Shown: piece by piece, positions 1-8,137 of the stretch | Position numbering within the stretch: the stretch's first letter is position 1 | How the letters are laid out: every line of letters begins with the position of its first letter | Assembly: GCA_963745775.1 (NCBI GenBank) | Contig: CAVUYY010000001.1 | Span: 137,311 to 201,310, forward strand | Reading direction: 5' to 3' | DNA from: Gaiellasilicea sp963745775 | Lineage (GTDB): Bacteria > Actinomycetota > Thermoleophilia > Gaiellales > Gaiellaceae | Length of the DNA stretch: 64,000 nt | Program-made: the position numbers and the translations under genes | Notes under the pieces: generated by a model | Databases searched by the model: none | Told to the model about the DNA's origin: nothing | Seen by the model: the letters and a program-made list of their open reading frames with translations, nothing else

Positions 1-531
1 CGCGCGGGCGACGAGGTCACCGTCCAGGGCCACATCATCGGGATCCGCGACCGCACCCAGATCCGGATCTTCGACGAGGGCGTCGAGCCGCCGCTGGATC
101 TCTCCGGCGCGTTCCTCCTCCACACGGCGCCGAACGTGCGCAAGCTCGATGACGGCCGTTACGAGAAGATCTGCATCGGCACGACGACGAGTGCGCGAAT
201 GGTTCGCTTCACCGAGCCGCTCGGCCGGCGCTACGGCGTCCGCGCGATCTGCGGCAAGGGCGGGTTCCCCGACGAGGCGATCGCGCCGATGCACGAGCTC
301 GGGATGGTCTACTTCGCGATCGTCGGCGGCGCGGCGGCGCTCGAGACGACGCAGATCGAGGAGATCGAAGAGGTGCTCTGGGAGGACCTGATGCCGGAAT
401 GCCTCTGGAAGTTCCGCGTCAAGGACTTCGGCCCGCTCACCGTCGGGATCGACGCCCACGGCAACTCGCTCTACCACGATGTCCAGACCGCGGCACAGGA
501 GAAGCTGAAGGAGCTCTTTGCGCGACTTTGA
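1..531 (+). CDS. Fe-S hydro-lyase beta subunit (class I fumarase / tartrate dehydratase), 5'-partial
   Basis: The frame is open to base 1, so the start lies upstream. Visible signatures are HTAPNVRKL, CIGTTTSARM, ICGKGGF, IVGGAAAL and LTVGIDAHGNSLY, which are typical of the beta (C-terminal) region of two-subunit class I fumarases and L-tartrate dehydratases. The alpha subunit, which carries the 4Fe-4S cluster, should lie just upstream. The likely reaction is reversible fumarate/malate (or tartrate) hydration in the cytosol. The substrate cannot be settled from this fragment. The 3' end overlaps the next gene by 14 bp, suggesting translational coupling. Confidence 0.88.
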   Translation, partial: RAGDEVTVQGHIIGIRDRTQIRIFDEGVEPPLDLSGAFLLHTAPNVRKLDDGRYEKICIGTTTSARMVRFTEPLGRRYGVRAICGKGGFPDEAIAPMHELGMVYFAIVGGAAALETTQIEEIEEVLWEDLMPECLWKFRVKDFGPLTVGIDAHGNSLYHDVQTAAQEKLKELFARL

Positions 532-1279
532 CCTCGGGCTCCCGCAGCGCCGGAGCGGGCTGACGCACGTGATCGACAAGGGTCTCGGCCCCCGCGGGTG
601 GGAGGACGTGCTCGAGGTGGCCGGCGAGCTGATCGACGTCGTCAAGCTCGGCTGGGGCACGGCGTATGTCTCGGCGAACCTGCGCAGGAAGCTGGACGTG
701 CTGAAGGAGAAGCCCGTCGTACTCGGCGGCACCTTCTTCGAGGTCGTCTACGTCAAGGACCGGCTCGACGACTACAAGCGCTGGCTCGGCGAGCTCGGCC
801 TGACCCACGTCGAGATCTCGGACGGCACCGTCGAGATCCCGCGCGAGCGCAAGCTCGAGCTCGTGGCCGACTTCGCCCGCGACTTCACCGTGCTCTCGGA
901 GGTCGGGTCGAAGGACTCGTCGGTCGAGTACAGCGCCGCCGAGTGGACCGGCTGGCTTCGAGAGGAGCTGGCCGCGGGCGCGTGGAAGGTGATCACCGAG
1001 GCGCGCGAGGGCGGTACCGCCGGGATCTTCGACGCCGGTGGCGGGATGCGGACGGAGCTGATCGGCGAGATCGCCGCCGCGGTCGGGACCGAGAACGTGA
1101 TCTTCGAGGCGCCGTCGAAGGCGGCTCAGGCCTGGTTCGTGAAGCAGTTCGGGCCCGAGGTCAACCTCGGCAACATCCCGCCCGAGGAAGTGATTCCGCT
1201 CGAGACGCTGCGTCTTGGGCTGCGCGGCGACACGCTCGCGGAGATCCTGCTCCTAGACGCGCCGGCGGGCTCGACCTAG
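518..1279 (+). CDS. comA: ComA-like phosphosulfolactate synthase family protein
   Basis: A 253-residue TIM-barrel protein beginning at a TTG inside the previous gene. Motifs KGLGPRGWEDVL, VKLGWGT, GGTFFEV, EISDGT, EVGSKD, EAREGGTAGI and FEAPSKAAQ match the ComA family, which joins sulfite and phosphoenolpyruvate to give (2R)-phospho-3-sulfolactate. In methanogens this is the first step to coenzyme M. Bacterial and plant homologues often have other or unknown roles, so the reaction here is inferred. No other coenzyme M or sulfolactate gene is nearby. The 14-bp overlap with the fumarase gene suggests co-expression. Confidence 0.8.
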   Translation: MRDFDLGLPQRRSGLTHVIDKGLGPRGWEDVLEVAGELIDVVKLGWGTAYVSANLRRKLDVLKEKPVVLGGTFFEVVYVKDRLDDYKRWLGELGLTHVEISDGTVEIPRERKLELVADFARDFTVLSEVGSKDSSVEYSAAEWTGWLREELAAGAWKVITEAREGGTAGIFDAGGGMRTELIGEIAAAVGTENVIFEAPSKAAQAWFVKQFGPEVNLGNIPPEEVIPLETLRLGLRGDTLAEILLLDAPAGST

Positions 1280-1491
1280 CCCGACGCGGCGAGGGCGGAG
1301 ACGCCCTGCTCGGTCAGCGTGACGCCGTCGCGTCCCGCGGTGACGAGTCCCGCGGTGACTGCGTCGTCCCAGACGGCCAGGCGGGGGCAGTTGCTTCTCC
1401 ACGCCTCGAGAACGTCCTCGTAGGTGCGCGGGCGAGCCGTCACCCACGTCAGGAGCTCGCGCGTCGAGGCGCTGACCACCGTGACCTCCAT
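1276..1491 (-). CDS. small conserved hypothetical protein (winged-helix-like)
   Basis: A 71-residue protein with ATG start, convergent with the ComA-like gene; the stop codons overlap. It reads as short helices followed by a beta-hairpin-like VTAGRDGVTLTEQG segment, resembling a small winged-helix fold with an RPRTYEDVLEAWRS helix. I recognise the type as a common actinobacterial hypothetical but cannot name a function. It lies divergent from the next gene with a 23-bp gap, so both would need overlapping promoters. Confidence 0.6.
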   Translation of the reverse strand: MEVTVVSASTRELLTWVTARPRTYEDVLEAWRSNCPRLAVWDDAVTAGLVTAGRDGVTLTEQGVSALAASG

Positions 1492-1514
1492 GCGCCAAAG
1501 CTTACGCTCTGGCC

Positions 1515-2633
1515 GTGCGCTCGACGACCTGGGCCGACGTACGTCTTCGACGACTCGGGCGGCACCGGCTCGTCAAGCCAGCACCGCGAACGCAGCTCGT
1601 CGAGGTCGTTCGCGAGGTCGGCGGAATCCACGCCCAGGTGATGTCGGCCGCCGAGCTTGCGCTGTCGGCTCGGGTGCGCGGGCTGACGCAGGAGCACGTC
1701 GGCCGCGCGCTCTGGGAGGAGCGCACGCTCGTGAAGACGTGGACGCTGCGCGGCACGCTCCACCTCCATGCGGCGGACGAGCTGGGGCTCTGGCTGGCGG
1801 CGCGTCGCGCCGTCGTCGCGGACTGGTACTTCGCGAACGAGGTCCGCCCGAAGGAGGCGAAGCAGATCCTGGCCGCGCTCGCCGGAGCGCTCGACGGCCG
1901 CTGCCTGACGCGCGACGAGCTCGTCGAGGCCGTGACGCCGCACGTGAGCGGCTGGGCGCGCGAGCACATCGGCTCCGGGTGGGGAACGGTGCTCGGACCG
2001 GCGGCGCTGAACGGCGTCCTCGTCCACGGGCCTCCACAGGGGACGCGCGTCACGTTCGTCCGGCCCGACCAGTGGTTCGGAGAGCAGCAGGAGTGGGAGC
2101 CGCAGGCCGCGCTCGTCGAGATCCTGCGCCGCTATCTCCGCGCCTTCGGGCCTGCGACCCACAACCACTTCGCAGCGTGGGTGGCGGGCTCGCACCTCAA
2201 GGCAAAGGATGCGAAGGCGCTGCTCGATTCGATCGCCGGCGAGCTCGTCGAGGTCGAGATCGAGGGGAAGCGCGCCTGGCTGCTCGCCGACGACCGAAGC
2301 CGCTCGACGCCGGCCGAGGGCGTTCGTCTGATCCCCGAGTACGACGCCTACGTGATGGGCTGGCGCGAGCGCGAGCACCTCTTTCCGCCCGAGGCGGTGG
2401 CGCGGACGAAGGCGCACGGGAAAGGACGGCTGGAAGGGCCGGGCGCACTCTCGTGGCTCCTCGTCGAGGGGCGAATCGCCGGCACATGGTCCCGCAGACG
2501 CACCGCGAAAGCCATCGAACTCCGTGTCGAGCCGTTCGAGAAGCTGACGAAGGAACAGCGGCAGCGGCTCGAGGAGGAGTCGAATCGGGTGGGCGCGTTT
2601 TACGGCGTCGAGCCGAGGCTGACTCTGACCTGA
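1515..2633 (+). CDS. winged helix DNA-binding domain-containing protein (HTH_42 / AlkZ-like family)
   Basis: A 372-residue protein from a GTG start. The N-terminal GGIHAQVMSAAELALSARV and HLHAADELGLWLAARR, the middle FGPATHNHFAAWVAG and the C-terminal GRIAGTWSR signatures belong to the HTH_42 (DUF1006) family, whose best-known members (AlkZ, YcaQ) are DNA glycosylases acting on crosslinks or alkylated bases. The glycosylase-specific QXQ/QXD catalytic loop was not identified, so catalysis is uncertain. A diverged paralogue lies at 10756-11790 inside the repeat array. Confidence 0.75.
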   Translation: MRSTTWADVRLRRLGRHRLVKPAPRTQLVEVVREVGGIHAQVMSAAELALSARVRGLTQEHVGRALWEERTLVKTWTLRGTLHLHAADELGLWLAARRAVVADWYFANEVRPKEAKQILAALAGALDGRCLTRDELVEAVTPHVSGWAREHIGSGWGTVLGPAALNGVLVHGPPQGTRVTFVRPDQWFGEQQEWEPQAALVEILRRYLRAFGPATHNHFAAWVAGSHLKAKDAKALLDSIAGELVEVEIEGKRAWLLADDRSRSTPAEGVRLIPEYDAYVMGWREREHLFPPEAVARTKAHGKGRLEGPGALSWLLVEGRIAGTWSRRRTAKAIELRVEPFEKLTKEQRQRLEEESNRVGAFYGVEPRLTLT

Positions 2634-2762
2634 GGTACAGCGCGCGGGATTAGCTCGTGGAGCTCGCGAATCTGGCTCCGCCTCGGCGCGTCTAGCCCCT
2701 CGATGTACTGGTCGGGGGTCATGGTGGGTTTACGCGCCCTGGAGCTCGACTAAATTCTCTGC

Positions 2763-3143
2763 ATGCCACGACTCAACGCGATCGGGATCGTCACCTCGGA
2801 CATGAGGAGGTCGATCGAGTTCTACCGCGTGCTGGGGCTCGACGTCCCGGAGACGCCGGACGAGAGTCATGTCGACGCGTTCCTGCCGAACGGCGTCCGG
2901 TTCATGCTCGACTCCGAGGACGTGATCCGCAGCTTCCGGCCCGACTGGACACGTCAAGCCGGCAACCAGGTCGCTCTTGCGTTCGAGTGCGAGAGCCCCG
3001 CCGAGCTCGACGAGGTCTACGCACGGGTCGTCGCCGCCGGATTCGACGGCGAGAAGGAGCCGTGGGACGCGTTCTGGGGTCAGCGCTACGCGCAGCTCAG
3101 CGATCCGGACGGCGTCCCGGTCGATCTGTACGCGGCGCTCTAG
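2763..3143 (+). CDS. VOC family protein (glyoxalase/bleomycin-resistance fold)
   Basis: A 126-residue single VOC protein from ATG. It has two beta-alpha-beta-beta-beta halves: RLNAIGIVTSDMRRSIEFYRVLGLD at the start and the closing QRYAQLSDPDGVPVDLYAAL. Family members bind a metal and act on small molecules (glyoxalases, dioxygenases, antibiotic-binding proteins), but the substrate cannot be inferred. It stands alone: 129 bp downstream of the winged-helix gene and convergent with the cupin-TPR gene. Confidence 0.8.
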   Translation: MPRLNAIGIVTSDMRRSIEFYRVLGLDVPETPDESHVDAFLPNGVRFMLDSEDVIRSFRPDWTRQAGNQVALAFECESPAELDEVYARVVAAGFDGEKEPWDAFWGQRYAQLSDPDGVPVDLYAAL

Positions 3144-3183
3144 GGCGCTAGACGCGAATCCGGCTGGTCATCCCGCGGGTCCG

Positions 3184-3825
3184 CTAGGCCTCGATCAGCG
3201 CCTTGAACGCGGGCTCGTCGCGGATCGGATCGAGGTCGGAATCGTCCTTCGCATACGCACGGGATCGCTCCGACAGCTCGACTGCGCGCCGAAGGTGCTC
3301 GACCGCGTCCGACGTCCGGCCGGCCATGCTCTCGCAGCAGGCGAGGTTGTAGAAGAGCAAGCCGTACTGCGGATTCGCCGCGACCACCTCGCGGAGGCGA
3401 TCCGCGATCTCGGCGTACTCGCCCGCCTCGTAGAGCGGCCTGAGCGGGGCCCAGAGCTCCCACCCGTCGGGTTCGTACGCCTTCCCTGGATCGCCGCCGA
3501 GCGCCAGCAGCGTCGTTCCAGCCTCCTCGGCGAATGCCGTCCGCTTCACGGCCGGGCGGACGAAGACGAGCGTGCCGGCCGGCGCATCCACCCGCTCTCC
3601 GTCGAGCTCGAAGGTCGCGCGCCCCGTGGTGACGAGATAGAGCTCCTCGTGCTCGTCGTCCGACTCGTCGTGCTCGTTGATGATCCGGTCGCCCGCGTCA
3701 CGCGCGGTCCAGGCGTTGACGCCGAAGGCCGTGATCCCGAAGTGGTGTCGGATCGGTCGCCAGGGCTGGCGCCCGTCTGTGATCTCGTCGATCTCGTCGA
3801 GCCGTGCGACCTCGAAGGCGGGCAT
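3184..3825 (-). CDS. cupin domain protein with C-terminal TPR-like region
   Basis: A 213-residue protein. Residues ~1-120 form a cupin barrel (INEHDESDDEHEELYLV, then DAPAGTLVFVRP), keeping the His/Glu-rich metal-site pattern. Residues ~130-213 look like TPR helices (YEAGEYAEIADRLRE, FYNLACCESMAGR, DAVEHLRRAVEL). Function unknown; a sensor or storage role is possible. A closely similar full-length paralogue sits at 11958-12629 within the repeat array. The start is 44 bp from the divergent GFA gene. Confidence 0.78.
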   Translation of the reverse strand: MPAFEVARLDEIDEITDGRQPWRPIRHHFGITAFGVNAWTARDAGDRIINEHDESDDEHEELYLVTTGRATFELDGERVDAPAGTLVFVRPAVKRTAFAEEAGTTLLALGGDPGKAYEPDGWELWAPLRPLYEAGEYAEIADRLREVVAANPQYGLLFYNLACCESMAGRTSDAVEHLRRAVELSERSRAYAKDDSDLDPIRDEPAFKALIEA

Positions 3826-3868
3826 GGGTCTCCTTTGCGCGTCGAGCAGAGCCTAGGATGCGGCGATC

Positions 3869-4268
3869 ATGCCTAGCCGCGATGCCGCCTGCAGCTGTGG
3901 TCAGCTTCGCCTGACGGTGGAGGGAGATCCGGTCCGGATCTCGATGTGCCACTGCCTCGCCTGCCAGCGGCGGACCGGCAGCGCCTTCGGGATCCAGGCT
4001 CGGTTCCCGGTCGCGCAGGTGCGCATCGACGGTCGTTCCAGCGACTTCGTCCGCACCTCGGACGAAGGCGGTGAGGCTCGCACCTTTCACTTCTGTCCCG
4101 ACTGCGGGGCGACGGTCTTCTACACGACCTCGTCCTCGCCCGATCTCGATCGCCGTCCCGATCGGCGCCTTCGCGGATCCGACCTTCCCGGCGCCGACCG
4201 TCTCGGTCTGGGAGGAACGTCGGCATCCGTGGCTGGCGCTGCCGGCGGCGATGGAGCATTACGACTGA
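3869..4268 (+). pseudogene. GFA/CENP-V family protein, frameshifted
   Basis: The N-terminal frame carries the zinc-binding GFA pattern: CSCGQLRLTV, CHCLACQRRTGSAF and FHFCPDCGATVFYT. After about residue 93 the frame is lost, but the expected C-terminus (VPIGAFADPTFPAP, then SVWEERRHPW) continues in another frame and ends at 4268. Reading without one G near 4148 restores a normal ~133-residue protein, so this is a one-base insertion, either real or a sequence error. GFA proteins include glutathione-formaldehyde-activating enzymes, but most have unknown substrates. It abuts the MBL-fold gene. Confidence 0.75.
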
Positions 4269-4269
4269 C

Positions 4270-4857
4270 GTGCGCGAGGTTCGGACAGGCGTGTGGCACT
4301 GGGTAGCGCCCCACCCGGACTGGAAGCCGGAAGCCGATTGGCAGCAGCGCGTCTCGTCCTACGCGATCGAAGACGACGCGCGTCTGCTCCTCTTTGACCC
4401 GCTCTCGCTCCCCGCCGAGGTCGAGGAGCTCGCGGCGAGCCGTGAGACGGCGATCGTGCTGACCTGTCCCTGGCACCGGCGCGACGCGGTCGGCCTGGCG
4501 CAGCGGCTCGGCGCGAGGATCTACGTTCCGCCGCCGGACGAGGGCGACCCTGATCCCGTCCCGGGCGTGGTGTTCAGGGCCGGCGACCGGCTGCCTGTCG
4601 GCGTCGACGCGTTCCCGGGGATGGAGCCGAACGACCTCGTGCTCTGGATCGAGGCTCGGCGTGCGCTCGTTGTCGGCGACACGCTGATCGACCGCGGGCA
4701 GGGCTTCGAGTTTCCGGCCGACTGGGCGAACAAGGACGTCCCGGCGGAACAGATCCTCGTTGGCCTGCAACCGCTGCTCGATCTACCCGTCGAGCTCGTG
4801 CTCCCGACGCACGGCGCGCCGACCAACCGCGAGTCGCTCGAGCGCGCCCTGTCCTGA
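4270..4857 (+). CDS. MBL-fold-like hydrolase with degenerate metal motif
   Basis: A 195-residue protein starting at GTG, 1 bp after the GFA stop. The layout is that of a metallo-beta-lactamase fold (LLLFDPLSLP, TAIVLTCPWHRRDAVG, LVVGDTLIDRG, LVLPTHGAP). The canonical HxHxDH motif is reduced to CPWHRRD, so the usual two-metal site is probably incomplete; the final THG histidine remains. It may be a non-catalytic or single-metal member. Adjacency suggests co-transcription with the GFA gene. Confidence 0.72.
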   Translation: MREVRTGVWHWVAPHPDWKPEADWQQRVSSYAIEDDARLLLFDPLSLPAEVEELAASRETAIVLTCPWHRRDAVGLAQRLGARIYVPPPDEGDPDPVPGVVFRAGDRLPVGVDAFPGMEPNDLVLWIEARRALVVGDTLIDRGQGFEFPADWANKDVPAEQILVGLQPLLDLPVELVLPTHGAPTNRESLERALS

Positions 4858-4885
4858 CGCACGAAACAAGGAGGAGAGAGTTCCC

Positions 4886-5485
4886 ATGCGCATCGTGATC
4901 ATCGAGTTCATGAGCCTCGACGGCGTCGTGCAGGCGCCGGGCGGGGCCGACGAGGACACCGACGGCGGGTTCGCCCACGGCGGTTGGACGCAGCCGTTCT
5001 TCGACGAGGTCGTGGGCGGAGGCTTCGACGGCGCCCTGAGCGAAGCCGAGGCTCTGCTCTACGGGCGCCGCACGTGGCAGACGATGGCCGCGGCGTGGCC
5101 TGGCCGCGCCGGCGATCCGTTCGCCGACCGGATGAATGCGATCGCGAAGTACGTCGTGTCGGCGACGTTGGATGACGACGAGCTGACCTGGAACAACACG
5201 ACGCGCATCCCGGGCGACGACGCCATCCCGCGCATCCGAGAGCTCCGCGAGCAGGACGGCGGCAACCTGCTCGTCATGGGCAGCCCGACCCTCGCCCGCA
5301 CGCTGCTCCGCGAGAACCTCGTCGACGAGCTCCGCCTCTTGCTGATGCCGGTGCTCCTCGGCGGCGGCAAGTCGATCTTCCCCGACGACGGTGCGCTGCG
5401 GACGCTCGAGCTGGTCTCCACGACCACGAGCGGCACGGGCGTGCACGTGGCGACCTACCGAACGGTCGCCGACGCGTCGACCTAG
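4886..5485 (+). CDS. dihydrofolate reductase family protein (RibD C-terminal-like)
   Basis: A 199-residue protein. ATG at 4886 is chosen because a strong purine-rich ribosome binding site (AAGGAGGAGAG, ~4867-4877) sits at good spacing. Features include VIIEFMSLDGVVQAPGG at the start, LYGRRTWQTMA, the cofactor-loop-like LLVMGSPTLARTL and LVDELRLLLMPVLLGGGKS, all typical of the RibD_C/YyaP reductase family. NADPH-dependent reduction is likely; the substrate is unknown. A second family member lies at 25072. Confidence 0.82.
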   Translation: MRIVIIEFMSLDGVVQAPGGADEDTDGGFAHGGWTQPFFDEVVGGGFDGALSEAEALLYGRRTWQTMAAAWPGRAGDPFADRMNAIAKYVVSATLDDDELTWNNTTRIPGDDAIPRIRELREQDGGNLLVMGSPTLARTLLRENLVDELRLLLMPVLLGGGKSIFPDDGALRTLELVSTTTSGTGVHVATYRTVADAST

Positions 5486-6090
5486 AGGTCGAGACGCATC
5501 ACGACGCGGCGGCTCGTCGGCTGACTGACCTCGGTGAATCCGGCCGCTGCGAAGACGCTCCGGCTGCCGACGTGGAGCTCGGCCGCCATGATCTCCCGCC
5601 CGGGCTCGGCGATCATCGGATAGCCCTCCAGCGCCCGGGCGCCGCGCGCGCGGGCGAAGTCGACGGCGGCGCGGGCGAGCTCACGACTGATCCCGCGTCG
5701 GCGGAAGCCCGTGCGCGTGACGAAGCAGGTCACGGCCCAGACGCTGTCGTCGGCCTTGTCCTCCTCGCGGCCGTCCCACGGGACGCGGGTCTTGAGCAGC
5801 AGGCGCGGATAGGCCGTGCGCCGCTCGACCGCGCACCAGCCGACGGGCTCGACGTCGAGATAGGCGACGAGACCACTGGTCGTGCCCGACTCCGGGTGAC
5901 CGCACTCAGCCTGGGTGCGGAGCCGGAACGCCAACTCCTCGACGCCGACGGATGCCCACGACTCGCGCGGCGCCATCTTGTATCGCTGGCACTGACACCT
6001 GTGCGGATCGCCGCGCGAGCCGAGCACGGCCTGCAGATCCTCCCAGCTCGCCTCGTTCGCCGGGACGATCGTGATCGGCGGCGTGGTCAC
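5482..6090 (-). CDS. GNAT family N-acetyltransferase
   Basis: A 202-residue protein starting at GTG. The acetyl-CoA loop region reads VTCFVTRTGFRRRGISREL, matching the R/Q-x-x-G-x-G/A signature in degenerate form, followed by AVDFARARGARALEGYP and a C-terminal FAAAGFTEV strand. This subfamily also begins with CQCQRYK, typical of a GNAT group of unknown substrate. Its start overlaps the upstream VOC gene's stop by 4 bp (GTGA), so the two form an operon. Confidence 0.8.
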   Translation of the reverse strand: MTTPPITIVPANEASWEDLQAVLGSRGDPHRCQCQRYKMAPRESWASVGVEELAFRLRTQAECGHPESGTTSGLVAYLDVEPVGWCAVERRTAYPRLLLKTRVPWDGREEDKADDSVWAVTCFVTRTGFRRRGISRELARAAVDFARARGARALEGYPMIAEPGREIMAAELHVGSRSVFAAAGFTEVSQPTSRRVVMRLDL

Positions 6091-6425
6091 GGCGGGCCGC
6101 CGAAGCCGAGCTCGTTGCCGTCGGCGTCCCGATAGATCGCCTTGCGCGCCTTGTCCGGATAAGCGACGAGCTCATCCGGCTCGAGCCCGCGCGAGGCGAT
6201 CTCGGCTACACGTGCGTCGAGGTCGTCGAGGAAGACGGTGTGGATCGCGCGGCCGGCACCTTCGGCGTCCTCCAGGATGTACAGCCAGCGACCCTCGGCG
6301 AGCTCCCAGACCGCCTCGGTCGCATGCGGGCTGAAGGAAGGCTCGGCGCCGAGCAGCCGCTCGTACCACGACTTTGCCGACTCGAAGTCGCTGACGCGGA
6401 TGCCCGCGAAGAGGTCGAGGGCCAC
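6087..6425 (-). CDS. VOC family protein
   Basis: GTG at 6425 gives a 112-residue single VOC domain (VALDLFAGIRVSDFESAKSW at the start; AIYRDADGNELGFGGPP at the end). The open frame runs further upstream, but that extension is the antisense of the GlcG-type gene and is rejected. It is translationally coupled to the downstream GNAT gene (GTGA). A detoxification or small-molecule-binding role is possible; substrate unknown. Confidence 0.78.
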   Translation of the reverse strand: MALDLFAGIRVSDFESAKSWYERLLGAEPSFSPHATEAVWELAEGRWLYILEDAEGAGRAIHTVFLDDLDARVAEIASRGLEPDELVAYPDKARKAIYRDADGNELGFGGPP

Positions 6426-6464
6426 CGCGCCACCGTATCGGCGTACCGCGATACTTGGCGAGGA

Positions 6465-6875
6465 ATGCCGCTGAGCCTCGCCCAGGCCGACGTCCTGATT
6501 GCAGCCGCGCATGACCACGCAGCCGCCAACGGCTGGAAGATCGCCGTCGCAGTCGTCGACGAAGGCGGACACCTCGTCGCGCTCGGCCGGATGGACGGCG
6601 CGTTTCCGCTCTCGGCGCAGATCGCCGAAGCGAAGGCGGTCGGCGCGGCGCTGTGGCACCGCGACGGCGAGCAGCTCGCCGCCAGCCGCGCGTCTCACGA
6701 GGGCTTCTTCGACGCGGTCGGCAGGCTCGTCCGGTTACCGCTCATTCCGGGCCCGGGCTCGATCGTGATCCGGAGCGGCGAGGTCGTGCTGGGCGCAGCC
6801 GGGGCGAGTGGCGCGAGCGGCGATGACGACCGCACCTGCGTCGAGGCGGGCCTTCGCGCCGTCTTTCCGGGCTGA
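6465..6875 (+). CDS. GlcG/HbpS-like (DUF336) protein
   Basis: ATG at 6465, preceded by a GAGGA-like site, gives 136 residues. The pattern LAQADVLIAAAHDHAAANGW, IAVAVVDEGGHLVALGRMDGA and the final PGSIVIRSGEVVLGAAGASG is diagnostic of the GlcG/HbpS family. Characterised members bind haem or cobalamin, or are part of glycolate and other catabolic operons. No partner genes are nearby. It is divergent from the VOC-GNAT operon with a 39-bp gap. Confidence 0.83.
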   Translation: MPLSLAQADVLIAAAHDHAAANGWKIAVAVVDEGGHLVALGRMDGAFPLSAQIAEAKAVGAALWHRDGEQLAASRASHEGFFDAVGRLVRLPLIPGPGSIVIRSGEVVLGAAGASGASGDDDRTCVEAGLRAVFPG

Positions 6876-6901
6876 ACGACGAGTGTGGCACTCTCGGGTC
6901 G

Positions 6902-7459
6902 ATGGTTTCTGAGTCGGAGCTCGTGTCGACCGAGCACGGGCTTGTCCCGAAGGGGCAGGGCTGGTTCGTCCTCAACGCGCGCGACGCGCAGTGGTGGAAG
7001 CGGGGCGGCCGAGGCGTCCTCTGTGAGTTCGAGGGCGCAGGCTTCGAGGGCGCGGCGGATTTCGAGCAGCTCGGGATCAACGTCACCGTTCTCGCTCCCG
7101 GCGAGCCGATGGCGATGTACCACCGGGAGGACGATCAGGAGGACTTCCTCGTGCTCGCCGGCCAGGCGCTGGCGGTCGTCGAGGGCGAGGAACGCCCGCT
7201 CCGTCAGTGGGACTTCGTGCATTGCCCTCCGGGGACGAACCATGCGCTCATCGGGGCCGGAAACCAGCCGTGCGTGATCCTCGCCGTCGGCGCCCGCGAC
7301 CGTTCGACGGGCGCCGACTGGGGCGCCTACACGGTGGACGAGGCGGCGCAACGCCATGGGGCGGGTGTCGAGCGGGAGACGACGGATGCGGGTGACGCGT
7401 ATGCCCGCTTCACCAAGAGCGAGCTGACTCGATACCGAGAGGGCTGGCTTCCCGAGTAG
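6902..7459 (+). CDS. cupin domain-containing protein
   Basis: A 185-residue protein from ATG. The cupin core is VLAPGEPMAMYHREDDQEDFLVLAG (motif 1: His, Glu and Asp ligand candidates) and FVHCPPGTNHALIGAG (motif 2: His). Flanking regions are longer than a minimal cupin. Family members include sugar isomerases and dioxygenases; no specific function is assigned. It follows the DUF336 gene at 26 bp and may be co-transcribed. Confidence 0.78.
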   Translation: MVSESELVSTEHGLVPKGQGWFVLNARDAQWWKRGGRGVLCEFEGAGFEGAADFEQLGINVTVLAPGEPMAMYHREDDQEDFLVLAGQALAVVEGEERPLRQWDFVHCPPGTNHALIGAGNQPCVILAVGARDRSTGADWGAYTVDEAAQRHGAGVERETTDAGDAYARFTKSELTRYREGWLPE

Positions 7460-7546
7460 ATGGCCGCGCCGCTCAACGCCGCCATCGTCGAGCGCGTGCA
7501 CGTGGCGACGGTGCTGGCCACGATGATGCGCCGGCGCGCCGGCTGA
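7460..7546 (+). other. 28-codon small ORF immediately after the cupin gene
   Basis: An ATG directly abuts the cupin stop codon and opens a 28-residue frame ending in MMRRRAG, terminating at 7546. Translational coupling would be possible. It resembles the N-terminus of a longer lost gene as much as a real microprotein, and I see no homology. Confidence 0.25.
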
Positions 7547-7561
7547 CCCGGTTCGGGATCC

Positions 7562-7981
7562 TCAGCTGTGCGCGTCGTTGTCGAGGCGTTGGGCGACGCT
7601 CTGAAGCACTTTCAACGCAATCCGCGGCGTCGTCTCGACAACCTGCCGGAAATCGCGATCGCTGATCACGAGGAATCGAACGGGTGAGGTGGCGGTCACC
7701 GTCGCCGCACGCGGCTTGTACCTGAGGATCGCCATCTCGCCGAACCAGTCGCCGGCACCGAGCTCGCCCAGCTTCTTGCCGCTCCGTCTGACGTCGACCG
7801 CGCCCTCGACGAGGATGAAGAACTCCCGACCGGGACGGCCTTCCTCGGTCAGCCTGTCGCCCTCTGGCGCCTCTCGCTCGTCCGCACTGATCGCAACCTC
7901 GGTGAGTTCCGCCTTCGAGCATTCCGCGAAGAGCGGAATCTGCCTCAAGAGCTCGACCTTCTCCTTGTTGCTGAGAGGCAC
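7562..7981 (-). CDS. cyclic nucleotide-binding domain protein
   Basis: A 139-residue single cNMP-binding domain. It starts LRQIPLFAECSKAELTEVA and contains the phosphate-binding-cassette region GAGDWFGEMAILRYKPRAATVTA (the GE and RxA signature). No HTH or catalytic domain is attached, so it is not a full CRP-type regulator; stand-alone CNB proteins may act as ligand-sensing adaptors. ATG start near 7981. It is the last gene before the first repeat element (8025). Confidence 0.85.
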   Translation of the reverse strand: MPLSNKEKVELLRQIPLFAECSKAELTEVAISADEREAPEGDRLTEEGRPGREFFILVEGAVDVRRSGKKLGELGAGDWFGEMAILRYKPRAATVTATSPVRFLVISDRDFRQVVETTPRIALKVLQSVAQRLDNDAHS

Positions 7982-8024
7982 GGATCGATCCTATTGGGTC
8001 GGTCGCGCGCGACCACGAACGCCG

Positions 8025-8056
8025 ACGGACGGGCGTTCGGGAATGTCCCCCGACGA
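8025..8056 (+). repeat. array element R1
   Basis: First copy; core GTTCGGGAATG followed by TCCCCCGA. The upstream CTGGGCCAG half is weak. It lies between the cNMP-binding gene and peptidase E. Confidence 0.7.
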
Positions 8057-8065
8057 GGGCGGCGA

Positions 8066-8137
8066 ACGATGATTCCGGTGCCTCTGCTGAGTCTCTGAGG
8101 GAAGCAACACGCCCACACCGCGAGCGAAGGAGCACCC
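8066..8137 (+). promoter_or_regulatory. shared leader, copy 1
   Basis: The segment between R1 and the peptidase E start closely matches 24917-24990, which follows R19: CGATGAT, then CTGCTGAGTCTCTGAGG, then CCCACCGCG-like bases, then CGAAGGAGCAC. It includes the ribosome binding site. A shared promoter or translation leader attached to two different genes is inferred. Confidence 0.6.
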
